From an uncultured Erysipelotrichaceae bacterium (GTDB lineage: Bacteria; Bacillota_I; Bacilli_A; RFN20; CAG-826): DNA of 6,246 nucleotides. Below, piece by piece: positions 1 to 5,924 of the stretch. The stretch is taken from assembly GCA_902791085.1 (NCBI GenBank), contig CADAUN010000087.1, forward strand, positions 1-6,246. The letters are read 5' to 3'. Position numbers and translations under genes: made by a program. Each line of letters begins with the position of its first letter. Position 1 is the stretch's first letter. Below the pieces are notes generated by a model, which was not told where the DNA came from, did not search any database, and was given only the letters and a program-made list of their open reading frames with translations.

Positions 1-872
1 GCTTTTCCTTCAAAGCAAGAAGCAAAATCGTTCTTTTCCAAGAAAGAAGAAAACGTTCCCGCCTTTGGCATCAAGTAACGGATGCGGTATCCGCTATCGC
101 GGGTAGGTTGCGAAAACGCGATATAGTCCTCTCCTTCATGGTAGAAAGTAAGATTGGATTCGTTTTTGAAGAATGTGTGAGAACCTTCCTCATTGAAAGC
201 AGCTTTATAATCGAACGCCGGATCGAAAGCAGTCTCATAAAGAAGGTCAAAATAGACCCCATTAAGAAGTGTGATGGCGCCATCTTTCGGTGTCGCTTCC
301 TTAGATGTCACCATCTTTCCTTCCGAAAGGTCGGTTTTCCAATCCGCCACATCCTTTGGGAAATTCTCTGCCGAATAAGCGTACGAGGTGCCATATTTAT
401 CGGTGATTTCTTTTCTCGCATCTTCAGAAAAGGCACTACTTCCATCAAAAACCAAATTGCCCAAACGAACGAGCGATGTCTCTCCAGATTTGTAATCCTT
501 CGGAATATAAGGAAGCGTTGCCATGGTGTCATGAATCAACGTGCCAAGTTCTTTGGCATCCGCCACAGCAAACCGTTCCGGCTTTGCTCCTTCGACGGCC
601 AAAGCATGGCTTAAACCGAGTGCCATCTCGTAAGAAAGCGGTGAGAATCCAAACGATTGGCTTTTACCCTCACGGAACGCTGCGATTGTCTTCGCAGAGA
701 AAGCCTTCAAGGCGGCCTGCTCTTTTTCGTTCATGGAGGAAACCGCAAGTCCGTTGGTCACGTTCTTTTTTCCTAGTAACAATGTCTTTGATGACGGGTT
801 GGAACAACTCATTAACAGCGCTCCGACAGCAATGCTTAAGATGGCGATGTGTTTTGTTTGTTTTGGTTTCAT
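1..872 (-). CDS. Serpin-family lipoprotein, C-terminus cut by window edge
   Basis: Reads from ATG at 872 without a stop to the left edge, giving 290 residues; serpins usually have about 370-420, so the reactive-centre loop lies outside. Residues 1-23 form a lipoprotein signal: basic MKPKQTK, a hydrophobic stretch, then the lipobox LMSC with the lipidated Cys at 23, so the protein should be anchored on the outer face of the membrane. Serpin hallmarks follow in order: a helix-A/B segment with FGFSPLSYEMALGLS (about 74-88), LGNLVFD (137-143), a helix-F-like region ending VADWKTDLSEGKM (165-177), then LLNGVYF (202-208) and the FDPAFDYKAAF strand region. Y212 sits where most serpins carry the breach Trp. 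Inhibitory serpins trap serine or cysteine proteases; inhibition cannot be judged without the loop. Start support: a TGAGGG Shine-Dalgarno-like run about 9 nt upstream. Other reading frames over this stretch are antisense shadows. Confidence 0.85.
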   Translation of the reverse strand, partial: MKPKQTKHIAILSIAVGALLMSCSNPSSKTLLLGKKNVTNGLAVSSMNEKEQAALKAFSAKTIAAFREGKSQSFGFSPLSYEMALGLSHALAVEGAKPERFAVADAKELGTLIHDTMATLPYIPKDYKSGETSLVRLGNLVFDGSSAFSEDARKEITDKYGTSYAYSAENFPKDVADWKTDLSEGKMVTSKEATPKDGAITLLNGVYFDLLYETAFDPAFDYKAAFNEEGSHTFFKNESNLTFYHEGEDYIAFSQPTRDSGYRIRYLMPKAGTFSSFLEKNDFASCFEGK

Positions 873-897
873 GTTATACAGCCCTCACGCAAGTTAC

Positions 898-918
898 ACT
901 ATAATGGTTATCATTAGT
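898..918 (-). promoter_or_regulatory. Candidate serpin promoter with a Fur/PerR-like dyad
   Basis: On the minus strand TATAGT (898-903) is a 5-of-6 match to a -10 box, with only a weak -35 (CTTATA, 3 of 6) 17 nt upstream. A dyad, TAATG-5 nt-CATTA (902-916), overlaps it. Aligning the 19-bp classic Fur consensus over 900-918 gives 14 matches, and aligning the 15-bp PerR box over 899-913 gives 11 of 14 informative positions. A Fur-family repressor bound here would cover the -10. The match is eye-counted in AT-rich DNA, so it is only suggestive. Confidence 0.3.
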
Positions 919-1074
919 TGTATAAGTTTTCACTTTTATAAAAAATTTCCTGATTCTGTGAACGTATAAGTTAGGCGTTCTACATTGGAATATATGGCGG
1001 TGGTTCTGGCTACTACCTACATTATAAATGCCATGTTATGTCCGTCAACGAATATGTAGTTTTGTGTGAAAACA

Positions 1075-1110
1075 CGTTAAAAGACGATTATCTGTCTTTC
1101 TGCTTTAACG
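1075..1110 (-). terminator. Possible weak hairpin at the end of the FGGY kinase gene
   Basis: Inverted repeats straddle the kinase stop codon (1088-1090). The inner arms AAAGAC (1080-1085) and GTCTTT (1094-1099) are perfect with an 8-nt loop, and outer arms around CGTTA (1075-1079) and TAACG (1106-1110) can add pairs across a bulge. In the minus-strand transcript the hairpin is AU-rich and followed by only a broken U-run (GUGUUUUC). It may act as a weak terminator or mRNA end structure, and no better terminator is visible before the serpin gene. Confidence 0.25.
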
Positions 1111-2671
1111 ACGCTTTCTCAAGGCTGTGATTGAACCGTTTAATGTTACGATACAGCCCGTGCAATCGTGGATAGACCTTGCGATAAACGTGGTTATAAA
1201 GATAGTTGTAACGGATGTGAACCGTCGCGCGAGGAAGAAACACTTTCCCTGGATGGACCATGTGTTTCACGGCCTCTTCAGGGGTTTGATATACGCCGAT
1301 GGCAAGGAAACCCGCGATTGCCGCCCCTAAGCTGGAAGTTTCAAAAGTTTGAACTCGGCTGACCGATTTTCCCATAATATCCGCCGTAATTTGACAAATT
1401 TCATCGGATTGAGAACCACCTCCACTAATGCGAATCTCCGGAATGCTATGGTGGATTTTATGTTCAAAATGCTCTAGTCCCTCGCGTAAGGCATAAGCGA
1501 TTCCTTCAATAATGGCACGATAAAAATGTTCTTGAGTGATGGAATCCGAAAAACCGATAATTGCTCCTTTGGCCAAGGGACGAGAAAGGCCTGGCCCCCA
1601 ATATGGTTGCAGCACTAAGCCGTCACTTCCTGCCGGAACTTCTTTTAAATGACGATTAAAGTCTTCAGCAGAGACATCGGAAATTACAATATCCTTTACA
1701 TCTTTGCCACCAAATTCCTTTAAGAACCAGTTGATCATCCAATAACCGCGATATATTTGAATATCCATGTTGTAATAGCCAGGAATGCAAGAGGAATAAC
1801 CTGGCAAAAACGGTTCAGATTCCGTATAACGAGTGCGTGTCGTTTCCACTGTAGATGCCGTGCCATAAGAGATAGCGGCATGACGATCATCTAACACTCC
1901 GAGTCCCAAAGTCTCGCAAGATTTATCTGAACCGCATGCATATAACGTCAGTCCTTCAGGAAGACCGGTTTCTTTTGCCGCTTCAGGTGTGATGACGCCG
2001 ATTTTATCCCCCTCTTTTACGAGTTCAGGCAACATCCTCGCTTCAACGGAGAAAATTTGTCCTTTAAAATGCTTTTCGGGGTGTTTATACCAGCAGCGTT
2101 TCTTAAAATCAATCGGATAATGGCCACCATAATCCGAAGCCGAATCTTTTAATTCTCCCGTTAGACGATAAATGAAATAAGTCGAGATATTGATGTATTT
2201 ATCAACTTTGGCCCAGTTGTCCGGTTCGTTCTCTTTCATCCAATTGGCAATGCAGCGTTTGCGGTTGAAATTGATGGCATCCGTCATACCGACAAGACGA
2301 AAAGCAAGGCGATGATACCAAGGCAATGGTTTTCGGCATTCCGCGGTTCTTTGGTCGAGCCAAAGAATCATGGGACGAATGATTTGCCGATTTTTGTCTA
2401 GCAAAACGGCGGAGTCACGGAAACAAGTTAACGTGGCGCCTTTAACATTCTTTAATAAGTCGGGATGCTCATTTGCCAAACGTTTTGTGCAAAGACACAA
2501 CGCTTGATAATAGAGCTGAGGATCTTGTTCAGCATAGTTTGGCTTTGTAGAAAAATAAGGAGGATTATATTTCTCTTTCTCCATGGCAAGTTCATTGCCT
2601 TCACAATCAAAAATGGCCACGCGTACGCTTTGTGTTCCAAAGTCCATGGTCAACACGGTTGCATCTTCCAT
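1088..2671 (-). CDS. FGGY-family carbohydrate kinase, substrate unknown
   Basis: A full-length 527-residue cytoplasmic sugar kinase of the FGGY/actin-like ATPase fold, which transfers phosphate from ATP to a sugar or polyol. The N-terminal phosphate-binding loop is DFGTQSVR (10-17); ILWLDQRT (102-109) is the usual FGGY_N motif; the catalytic-base Asp is most likely D249 in ACGSDKSCETLG; the C-terminal domain carries GLSRPLAKGAIIGF (371-384) and the adenosine-site motif SGGGSQSD (416-423). The end is a basic, Tyr-rich tail (about 487-527). The ATG at 2671 places the phosphate loop at residue 10, as expected, with GGAG (2682-2685) 10 nt upstream. The residues after the catalytic Asp (KSCETLG) differ from the usual AxGxxG of xylulo-, glycero- and gluconokinases, suggesting an uncharacterised clade; I cannot name the substrate. 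It is transcribed away from the heptose operon across a shared 86-bp promoter region. Confidence 0.9.
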   Translation of the reverse strand: MEDATVLTMDFGTQSVRVAIFDCEGNELAMEKEKYNPPYFSTKPNYAEQDPQLYYQALCLCTKRLANEHPDLLKNVKGATLTCFRDSAVLLDKNRQIIRPMILWLDQRTAECRKPLPWYHRLAFRLVGMTDAINFNRKRCIANWMKENEPDNWAKVDKYINISTYFIYRLTGELKDSASDYGGHYPIDFKKRCWYKHPEKHFKGQIFSVEARMLPELVKEGDKIGVITPEAAKETGLPEGLTLYACGSDKSCETLGLGVLDDRHAAISYGTASTVETTRTRYTESEPFLPGYSSCIPGYYNMDIQIYRGYWMINWFLKEFGGKDVKDIVISDVSAEDFNRHLKEVPAGSDGLVLQPYWGPGLSRPLAKGAIIGFSDSITQEHFYRAIIEGIAYALREGLEHFEHKIHHSIPEIRISGGGSQSDEICQITADIMGKSVSRVQTFETSSLGAAIAGFLAIGVYQTPEEAVKHMVHPGKVFLPRATVHIRYNYLYNHVYRKVYPRLHGLYRNIKRFNHSLEKASLKQKDR

Positions 2672-2689
2672 ATTTTCAACACTCCGTCA

Positions 2690-2735
2690 CTATTTTAACA
2701 CATGTCAATCTTCCTCGCGCATCGTGTTAGAATAG
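2690..2735. promoter_or_regulatory. Divergent promoter region with a 12-bp inverted repeat
   Basis: The arms CTATTTTAACAC (2690-2701) and GTGTTAGAATAG (2724-2735) are inverted copies matching at 11 of 12 positions, with a 22-nt spacer. Each arm contains an extended -10 element reading outward: TGTTAAAAT on the minus strand (2692-2700) for the FGGY kinase, and TGTTAGAAT on the plus strand (2725-2733) for hddA. Neither has a convincing -35 at 16-18 nt. A perfect TTGACA lies on the minus strand at 2703-2708 but only 4 nt from the minus-strand -10, so it is not correctly spaced. The predicted leaders are very short (about 14 and 18 nt). The symmetry could be an operator for one regulator acting on both genes, or simply two similar -10 boxes. 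Confidence 0.5.
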
Positions 2736-2745
2736 AAACGCCAAC

Positions 2746-2751
2746 AAGGAG
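2746..2751 (+). promoter_or_regulatory. Ribosome binding site of hddA
   Basis: AAGGAG ends 6 nt before the ATG at 2758. It fixes the start, which places the kinase N-terminal strand (ISRAPFRVSF) at residue 3, as in homologues. Confidence 0.85.
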
Positions 2752-2757
2752 TTCCTT

Positions 2758-3735
2758 ATGATTATTTCGCGAGCGCCCTTCCGTGTGAGTTTCTGCGGCG
2801 GAGGCAGTGATATTCCTTCTTTTTATGAAAAATATGGCGGATGCGTATTGTCCACTTCCATCCGCAAATACGTATATCTGGCTGCTCAAAAAGCCTTTAA
2901 CAAAGACACCATCATGCTCAAATATTCGCAAACTGAGGAAGTGCAAGATCCTAAAGACATCCAGCATCGCATTTTTCGGCAAGCTTTTTTAGACTTTCCC
3001 ATTCGCGGGATTGAAATTGCTTCCATGGCCGATGTTCCTGCCGGAACAGGGTTAGGATCTTCTTCCACTTTCACTGTGGCATTGCTCCGCCTTCTCTATA
3101 CTTGGGAAGGAAAGCATGCTTCCGCTTACAAAATTGCGAAAGAAGCTTGCCAAATGGAAATCGAGAAATTAGGCAATCCCATTGGCAAACAAGATCAATT
3201 TGCCGCCTCGTTTGGTGGCCTTCGTTATTACGAATTTGAACCCGATGGCTTCGTTAAAGTAGAGCCGGTTGTTATGTCTTCCGATGCCAGAGATCGGTTA
3301 GAGCGTAACTTGGTGATGTTTTACACGGGCAAAGTGCGTTCTGCGAATGGCATTTTGGCTCAAGAAACAAAAAATTTAGCAAACGATGCCGACAAAATCG
3401 AAACGACCAAACAGCTTTGCGTCATGACCAAAGAATTACGGGCAAAACTTGAAGATGGCGATATCGACGCATTAGGTCCTATCTTAAGTCAAAGTTGGGA
3501 AATGAAAAAATCGTTGGCGCCGGGCATTAGTAATCCCATTATTGATGACGCTTATCAAAAAGCCATTAAGGCCGGGGCAAGCGGTGGAAAATTACTCGGC
3601 GCGGGAGGAGGAGGTTTCTTGCTCTTTTATTGTCCGAATGAAACCATCAAAAACCGCGTCCGTGATGCGATGACGCTTTCCGAAATGCCATTTGAATTTG
3701 ATCGCGCCGGCTGTTCCATCATTTTCATGGAGTAA
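2758..3735 (+). CDS. hddA: D-glycero-alpha-D-manno-heptose 7-phosphate kinase (GHMP)
   Basis: A 325-residue cytoplasmic GHMP-superfamily kinase, the usual length for HddA. It phosphorylates C1 of D-glycero-D-manno-heptose 7-phosphate to give the alpha 1,7-bisphosphate. All three GHMP motifs are visible: motif 1 PFRVSFCGGGSDIPSF (7-22), with the GGGSD form typical of HddA; the ATP-binding loop PAGTGLGSSS (94-103); and motif 3 KLLGAGGGGFLLF (278-290). GKQDQFAASFGG (143-154) supplies the likely catalytic Asp, D146. It is the first gene of the operon, and the next gene starts 2 nt after its stop, so the two are probably translationally coupled. Related GHMP enzymes (galactokinase, mevalonate kinase, FKP-type fucokinase) are alternatives on fold alone, but the motif-1 form and the gmhB/hddC/gmhA neighbours favour heptose. 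Confidence 0.92.
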   Translation: MIISRAPFRVSFCGGGSDIPSFYEKYGGCVLSTSIRKYVYLAAQKAFNKDTIMLKYSQTEEVQDPKDIQHRIFRQAFLDFPIRGIEIASMADVPAGTGLGSSSTFTVALLRLLYTWEGKHASAYKIAKEACQMEIEKLGNPIGKQDQFAASFGGLRYYEFEPDGFVKVEPVVMSSDARDRLERNLVMFYTGKVRSANGILAQETKNLANDADKIETTKQLCVMTKELRAKLEDGDIDALGPILSQSWEMKKSLAPGISNPIIDDAYQKAIKAGASGGKLLGAGGGGFLLFYCPNETIKNRVRDAMTLSEMPFEFDRAGCSIIFME

Positions 3736-3737
3736 AT

Positions 3738-5069
3738 ATGATCGCAATTCTTCAAGCTGGCGGGGCAGGCACCCGTTTAAAAGCCATCTCCGGCAATCTT
3801 CCTAAACCGATGGTCCCCATCGGGGGAAAACCGATTCTCGAGCACGAAATTAATAACCTCGTCGAGAACGGAATCACAGAACTTTATATCGTCATTTCGA
3901 AAAAAGGGAAATCTATCCCCCAATATTTTGGAGATGGTTCTTCTTGGGGCGCTCATATCCATTATTTAATGGAGGAGGAACCGTTAGGGACCGGTGGGGT
4001 TTTGGCATTGCTACACGATGTCATTCAAGACGACTTTATTTTTTGCTTTGCCGATTTGATGTTTCATCTCTCCTGGTCAAAATTCATCGCTTTTCATGAG
4101 CAAAGCGGCGCGGCAATCACGGCATTCGCACATCCGAATTCTCATCCTTATGATTCTGATGTCCTTGTTGCGGATTCCGCCGGTTTTATCTCGCGGATTG
4201 AGTCAAAAAACGGGCCAAGATTGTTGCCTTATGAGAATTTAACCAATGCTGGACTCTATGTGGCGAAAAAAGAAGTCGCGGATTTTGTGGTCGATCCCGT
4301 CAAAATCGATTTTGAAAAAGTGATTTTGCAACACTTCATTGAACAGCAAAAAGCCAATGTTTATCGTTCTAGTGAATACGTGAAAGATTGCGGCACGCCA
4401 GAACGTTATGAAATGGTGTGCCAAGATTTAAAAGAAGGCATCGTTTTTCAAAAATCACTTGATCATCCCCAAAAATGCATCTTTTTGGATCGTGACGGAA
4501 CCATCAATCGTTATCAAGGCTATGTAACACGCCTCGCAGAAATGGAACTCCTCCCAGGAGTGGCAAAAGCAATCCGTTCCATTAACCATTCCCCTTATTT
4601 AGCCATTTGCGTGACGAATCAGCCAGTGGTCGCACGGGGAGAAGCCACAGAAACGGAATTACAAATGATCCATCGCAAAATGGAAGATTTGCTAGGAGAA
4701 GAAGGCGCTTATTTAGATGATTTATATTATTGCCCCCACCATCCGGACAAAGGATTCCCCGGGGAACGAATCGAATACAAAATCGAATGTACTTGCCGTA
4801 AACCTAAAATTGGTATGCTTCTAAAAGCCCAAGAACATTATCATATTGATTTCAAAGAAAGCTGGATGATCGGCGACACCTATCGGGACGTGGAAACGGG
4901 GTACAATGCCGGATGCAAAACCATCTTGTTGACTAGCGGAGCACCCCATAAAGGAACGCCGGATGATCATATCCAACCTGATTTTGTTTTCCCTACCTTA
5001 GAAGAGGCCGTATCGTTTGTTCTTTCAAAGGACGGCACGTTCGTGGACAAAAAGGAAAAAACCAAATAG
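3738..5069 (+). CDS. Bifunctional heptose-1-P guanylyltransferase / heptose-1,7-bisP 7-phosphatase
   Basis: A fusion of 443 residues. Residues 1 to about 232 are a RmlA-like nucleotidyltransferase (HddC type): LQAGGAGTRL (5-14), LPKPMVPIGGKPILEHE (21-37), FADLMF with probable metal ligand D106, and KDCGTPERY (216-224). Residues about 245-430 are a HisB/GmhB-type HAD-IIIA phosphatase: DRDGTIN with nucleophile D251 and acid D253, TNQPVVARG (293-301), K355 in CRKPK, and GDTYRD with D380 and D384. The GmhB zinc knuckle is intact, with C332, H334, C351 and C353. The expected reactions are removal of the C7 phosphate from the alpha 1,7-bisphosphate, then GDP transfer to the heptose 1-phosphate, both cytoplasmic. 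GDP rather than another nucleotide is inferred from the HddA partner. The start follows the upstream stop by 2 nt, with GGAG (3729-3732) inside the end of hddA. A short charged tail (about 431-443) ends the protein. No frame change is seen at the junction. Confidence 0.92.
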   Translation: MIAILQAGGAGTRLKAISGNLPKPMVPIGGKPILEHEINNLVENGITELYIVISKKGKSIPQYFGDGSSWGAHIHYLMEEEPLGTGGVLALLHDVIQDDFIFCFADLMFHLSWSKFIAFHEQSGAAITAFAHPNSHPYDSDVLVADSAGFISRIESKNGPRLLPYENLTNAGLYVAKKEVADFVVDPVKIDFEKVILQHFIEQQKANVYRSSEYVKDCGTPERYEMVCQDLKEGIVFQKSLDHPQKCIFLDRDGTINRYQGYVTRLAEMELLPGVAKAIRSINHSPYLAICVTNQPVVARGEATETELQMIHRKMEDLLGEEGAYLDDLYYCPHHPDKGFPGERIEYKIECTCRKPKIGMLLKAQEHYHIDFKESWMIGDTYRDVETGYNAGCKTILLTSGAPHKGTPDDHIQPDFVFPTLEEAVSFVLSKDGTFVDKKEKTK

Positions 5070-5082
5070 AATGGGGCGATTA

Positions 5083-5088
5083 AAGGAG
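5083..5088 (+). promoter_or_regulatory. Ribosome binding site of the gmhA-like gene
   Basis: AAGGAG lies 8 nt before the ATG at 5097, in the 27-nt gap after the fusion gene. The gap has no terminator or obvious promoter, so the gene is read as the third cistron. Confidence 0.8.
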
Positions 5089-5096
5089 AATACCTT

Positions 5097-5702
5097 ATGG
5101 ATTTTCGAAATGGGATTCGCGATTATTACGAACGAGAAAAACAAGTCTTTGATGCATTAGATCCCAACGAATTTAACGCTGCCTTGAATGCGTTGCTACG
5201 ACATTACGACAACGAAGATACGATCTATGTCATTGGCAATGGCGGTTCCTCCGCCACAGCAAATCATATGGTTTGCGACTTTAACAAAGGGGTTTCTCTT
5301 TCTTTGTCTAAACCGTTTCGTGTCGTTTCTTTAACCGATAATATCCCTTCCGTCATGGCTTATGGAAATGATGTTGGTTTTGAAGACGTCTTTTATCTCC
5401 CTCTCAAGCAATGGTTAAAACCAAGCGACATGGTCATTGCCATTTCTGGTTCTGGAAACTCGCATAATGTCATTAAAGCCGTGACCTATGCCAAAAAGAT
5501 TGGCGCGGAGATTCTTGGATTAGAAGGATATGACGGGGGCAAATTGAAAGCCATTGCCGACATCAATATTCACGCCAAAGTCAATGACATGCAGATTGCA
5601 GAAGATGTGCATATGACCTTTGTGCATGTCGCCATGCAACTACTTTGGAAAGCTTTGATGGCAAGAGAAGGAAAAGAAGCCATTTATTCCATCAATCATT
5701 AA
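5097..5702 (+). CDS. gmhA: SIS-domain phosphoheptose (sedoheptulose 7-phosphate) isomerase, GmhA-like
   Basis: 201 residues, close to the roughly 190-200 of GmhA, with one SIS (sugar isomerase) domain. The expected job is the first pathway step: sedoheptulose 7-phosphate to D-glycero-D-manno-heptose 7-phosphate, usually as a tetramer with active-site zinc. Visible motifs are VIGNGGSSATANHMVCDF (45-62), YGNDVGFEDVF (89-99), the phosphate-binding loop SGSGNSHNVIKA (117-128) and AEDVHMTFVH (168-177). By alignment from memory to E. coli GmhA (metal ligands H61, E65, Q172, H180), the equivalents here are H57, D61, E169 and H177: both His are kept, while Glu is Asp and Gln is Glu. The phosphate loop also has Gly at 118 where E. 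coli has Thr. It is therefore a divergent GmhA or a close SIS relative; placement with hddA and hddC-gmhB is the main support for the heptose role. It is the last gene of the operon. Confidence 0.82.
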   Translation: MDFRNGIRDYYEREKQVFDALDPNEFNAALNALLRHYDNEDTIYVIGNGGSSATANHMVCDFNKGVSLSLSKPFRVVSLTDNIPSVMAYGNDVGFEDVFYLPLKQWLKPSDMVIAISGSGNSHNVIKAVTYAKKIGAEILGLEGYDGGKLKAIADINIHAKVNDMQIAEDVHMTFVHVAMQLLWKALMAREGKEAIYSINH

Positions 5703-5717
5703 AAAAATCGCATTTTT

Positions 5718-5739
5718 AACGGGGAAACCCCGTTTTTTT
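5718..5739 (+). terminator. Rho-independent terminator of the heptose operon
   Basis: Perfect 7-bp stem AACGGGG (5718-5724) and CCCCGTT (5728-5734), with an AAA loop, running directly into seven T (5733-5739). It starts 15 nt after the gmhA-like stop. The opposite strand lacks a U-tract after the stem, so it acts in the plus direction only. Confidence 0.93.
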
Positions 5740-5886
5740 ATTCCTTTTACTTTTTTGTTCCTTTATTTCTACGTTTCCTTTCCCGTATCTCTTTTTGGTC
5801 TTCTTTTCCCAAAAAGATGACAATCCGTCAAAATGGAATGTCTTTCTTTTTCTTTTCTTCTTCTAGGAAGAAAAAGCCCGAAGTGG
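5740..5886. other. T/C-rich spacer with a perfect 9-bp inverted repeat
   Basis: No credible gene. The plus strand is strongly pyrimidine-rich, mostly T runs broken by C, between 5740 and about 5863. Arms TCTTTTTGG (5790-5798) and CCAAAAAGA (5809-5817) form a perfect 9-bp inverted repeat with a 10-nt loop; no T-run follows on the plus strand, so it is not a standard terminator for the operon. A small reading frame on the minus strand (5769-5954) would need this low-complexity DNA and the start of ppdK, and is rejected. Confidence 0.6.
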
Positions 5887-5892
5887 TATAGT
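5884..5892 (+). promoter_or_regulatory. Candidate extended -10 promoter for ppdK
   Basis: TGGTATAGT is a TGn extended -10 followed by TATAGT (5 of 6 to consensus). No good -35 is seen 16-18 nt upstream, which extended -10 promoters tolerate. Transcription would begin near 5899 and give a leader of about 49 nt. Confidence 0.5.
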
Positions 5893-5902
5893 TTTCCCGT
5901 CA

Positions 5903-5924
5903 GGGGCTTATTTTCGTAAGCTCT
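5903..5924 (+). promoter_or_regulatory. Leader hairpin upstream of ppdK
   Basis: GGGGCTTA (5903-5910) pairs with TAAGCTCT (5917-5924) through 8 pairs, two of them G-U, around the loop TTTTCG. It sits near the predicted 5' end of the transcript and 12 nt before the AGGAGG ribosome site, so it could stabilise the mRNA or tune initiation. No known riboswitch is recognised. Confidence 0.4.

Noticed and set aside
108..904. Plus-strand reading frames at 108-614 and 476-904
   Set aside because: They lie antisense to the serpin frame, have no good ribosome site or recognisable family, and are rich in Arg/Cys/Ser as expected of shadows.
1127..2698. Short plus-strand and alternative minus-strand frames within the FGGY kinase
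   Set aside because: The kinase frame has family motifs along its full length; the others show none and lack start signals.
2703..2708. Perfect minus-strand TTGACA as a -35 for the FGGY kinase
   Set aside because: The hexamers 16-19 nt downstream are GC-rich or otherwise poor -10s, and the good -10 is only 4 nt away.
2695..3074. Minus-strand frames over the start of hddA
   Set aside because: Antisense to a clear GHMP kinase, with no family features.
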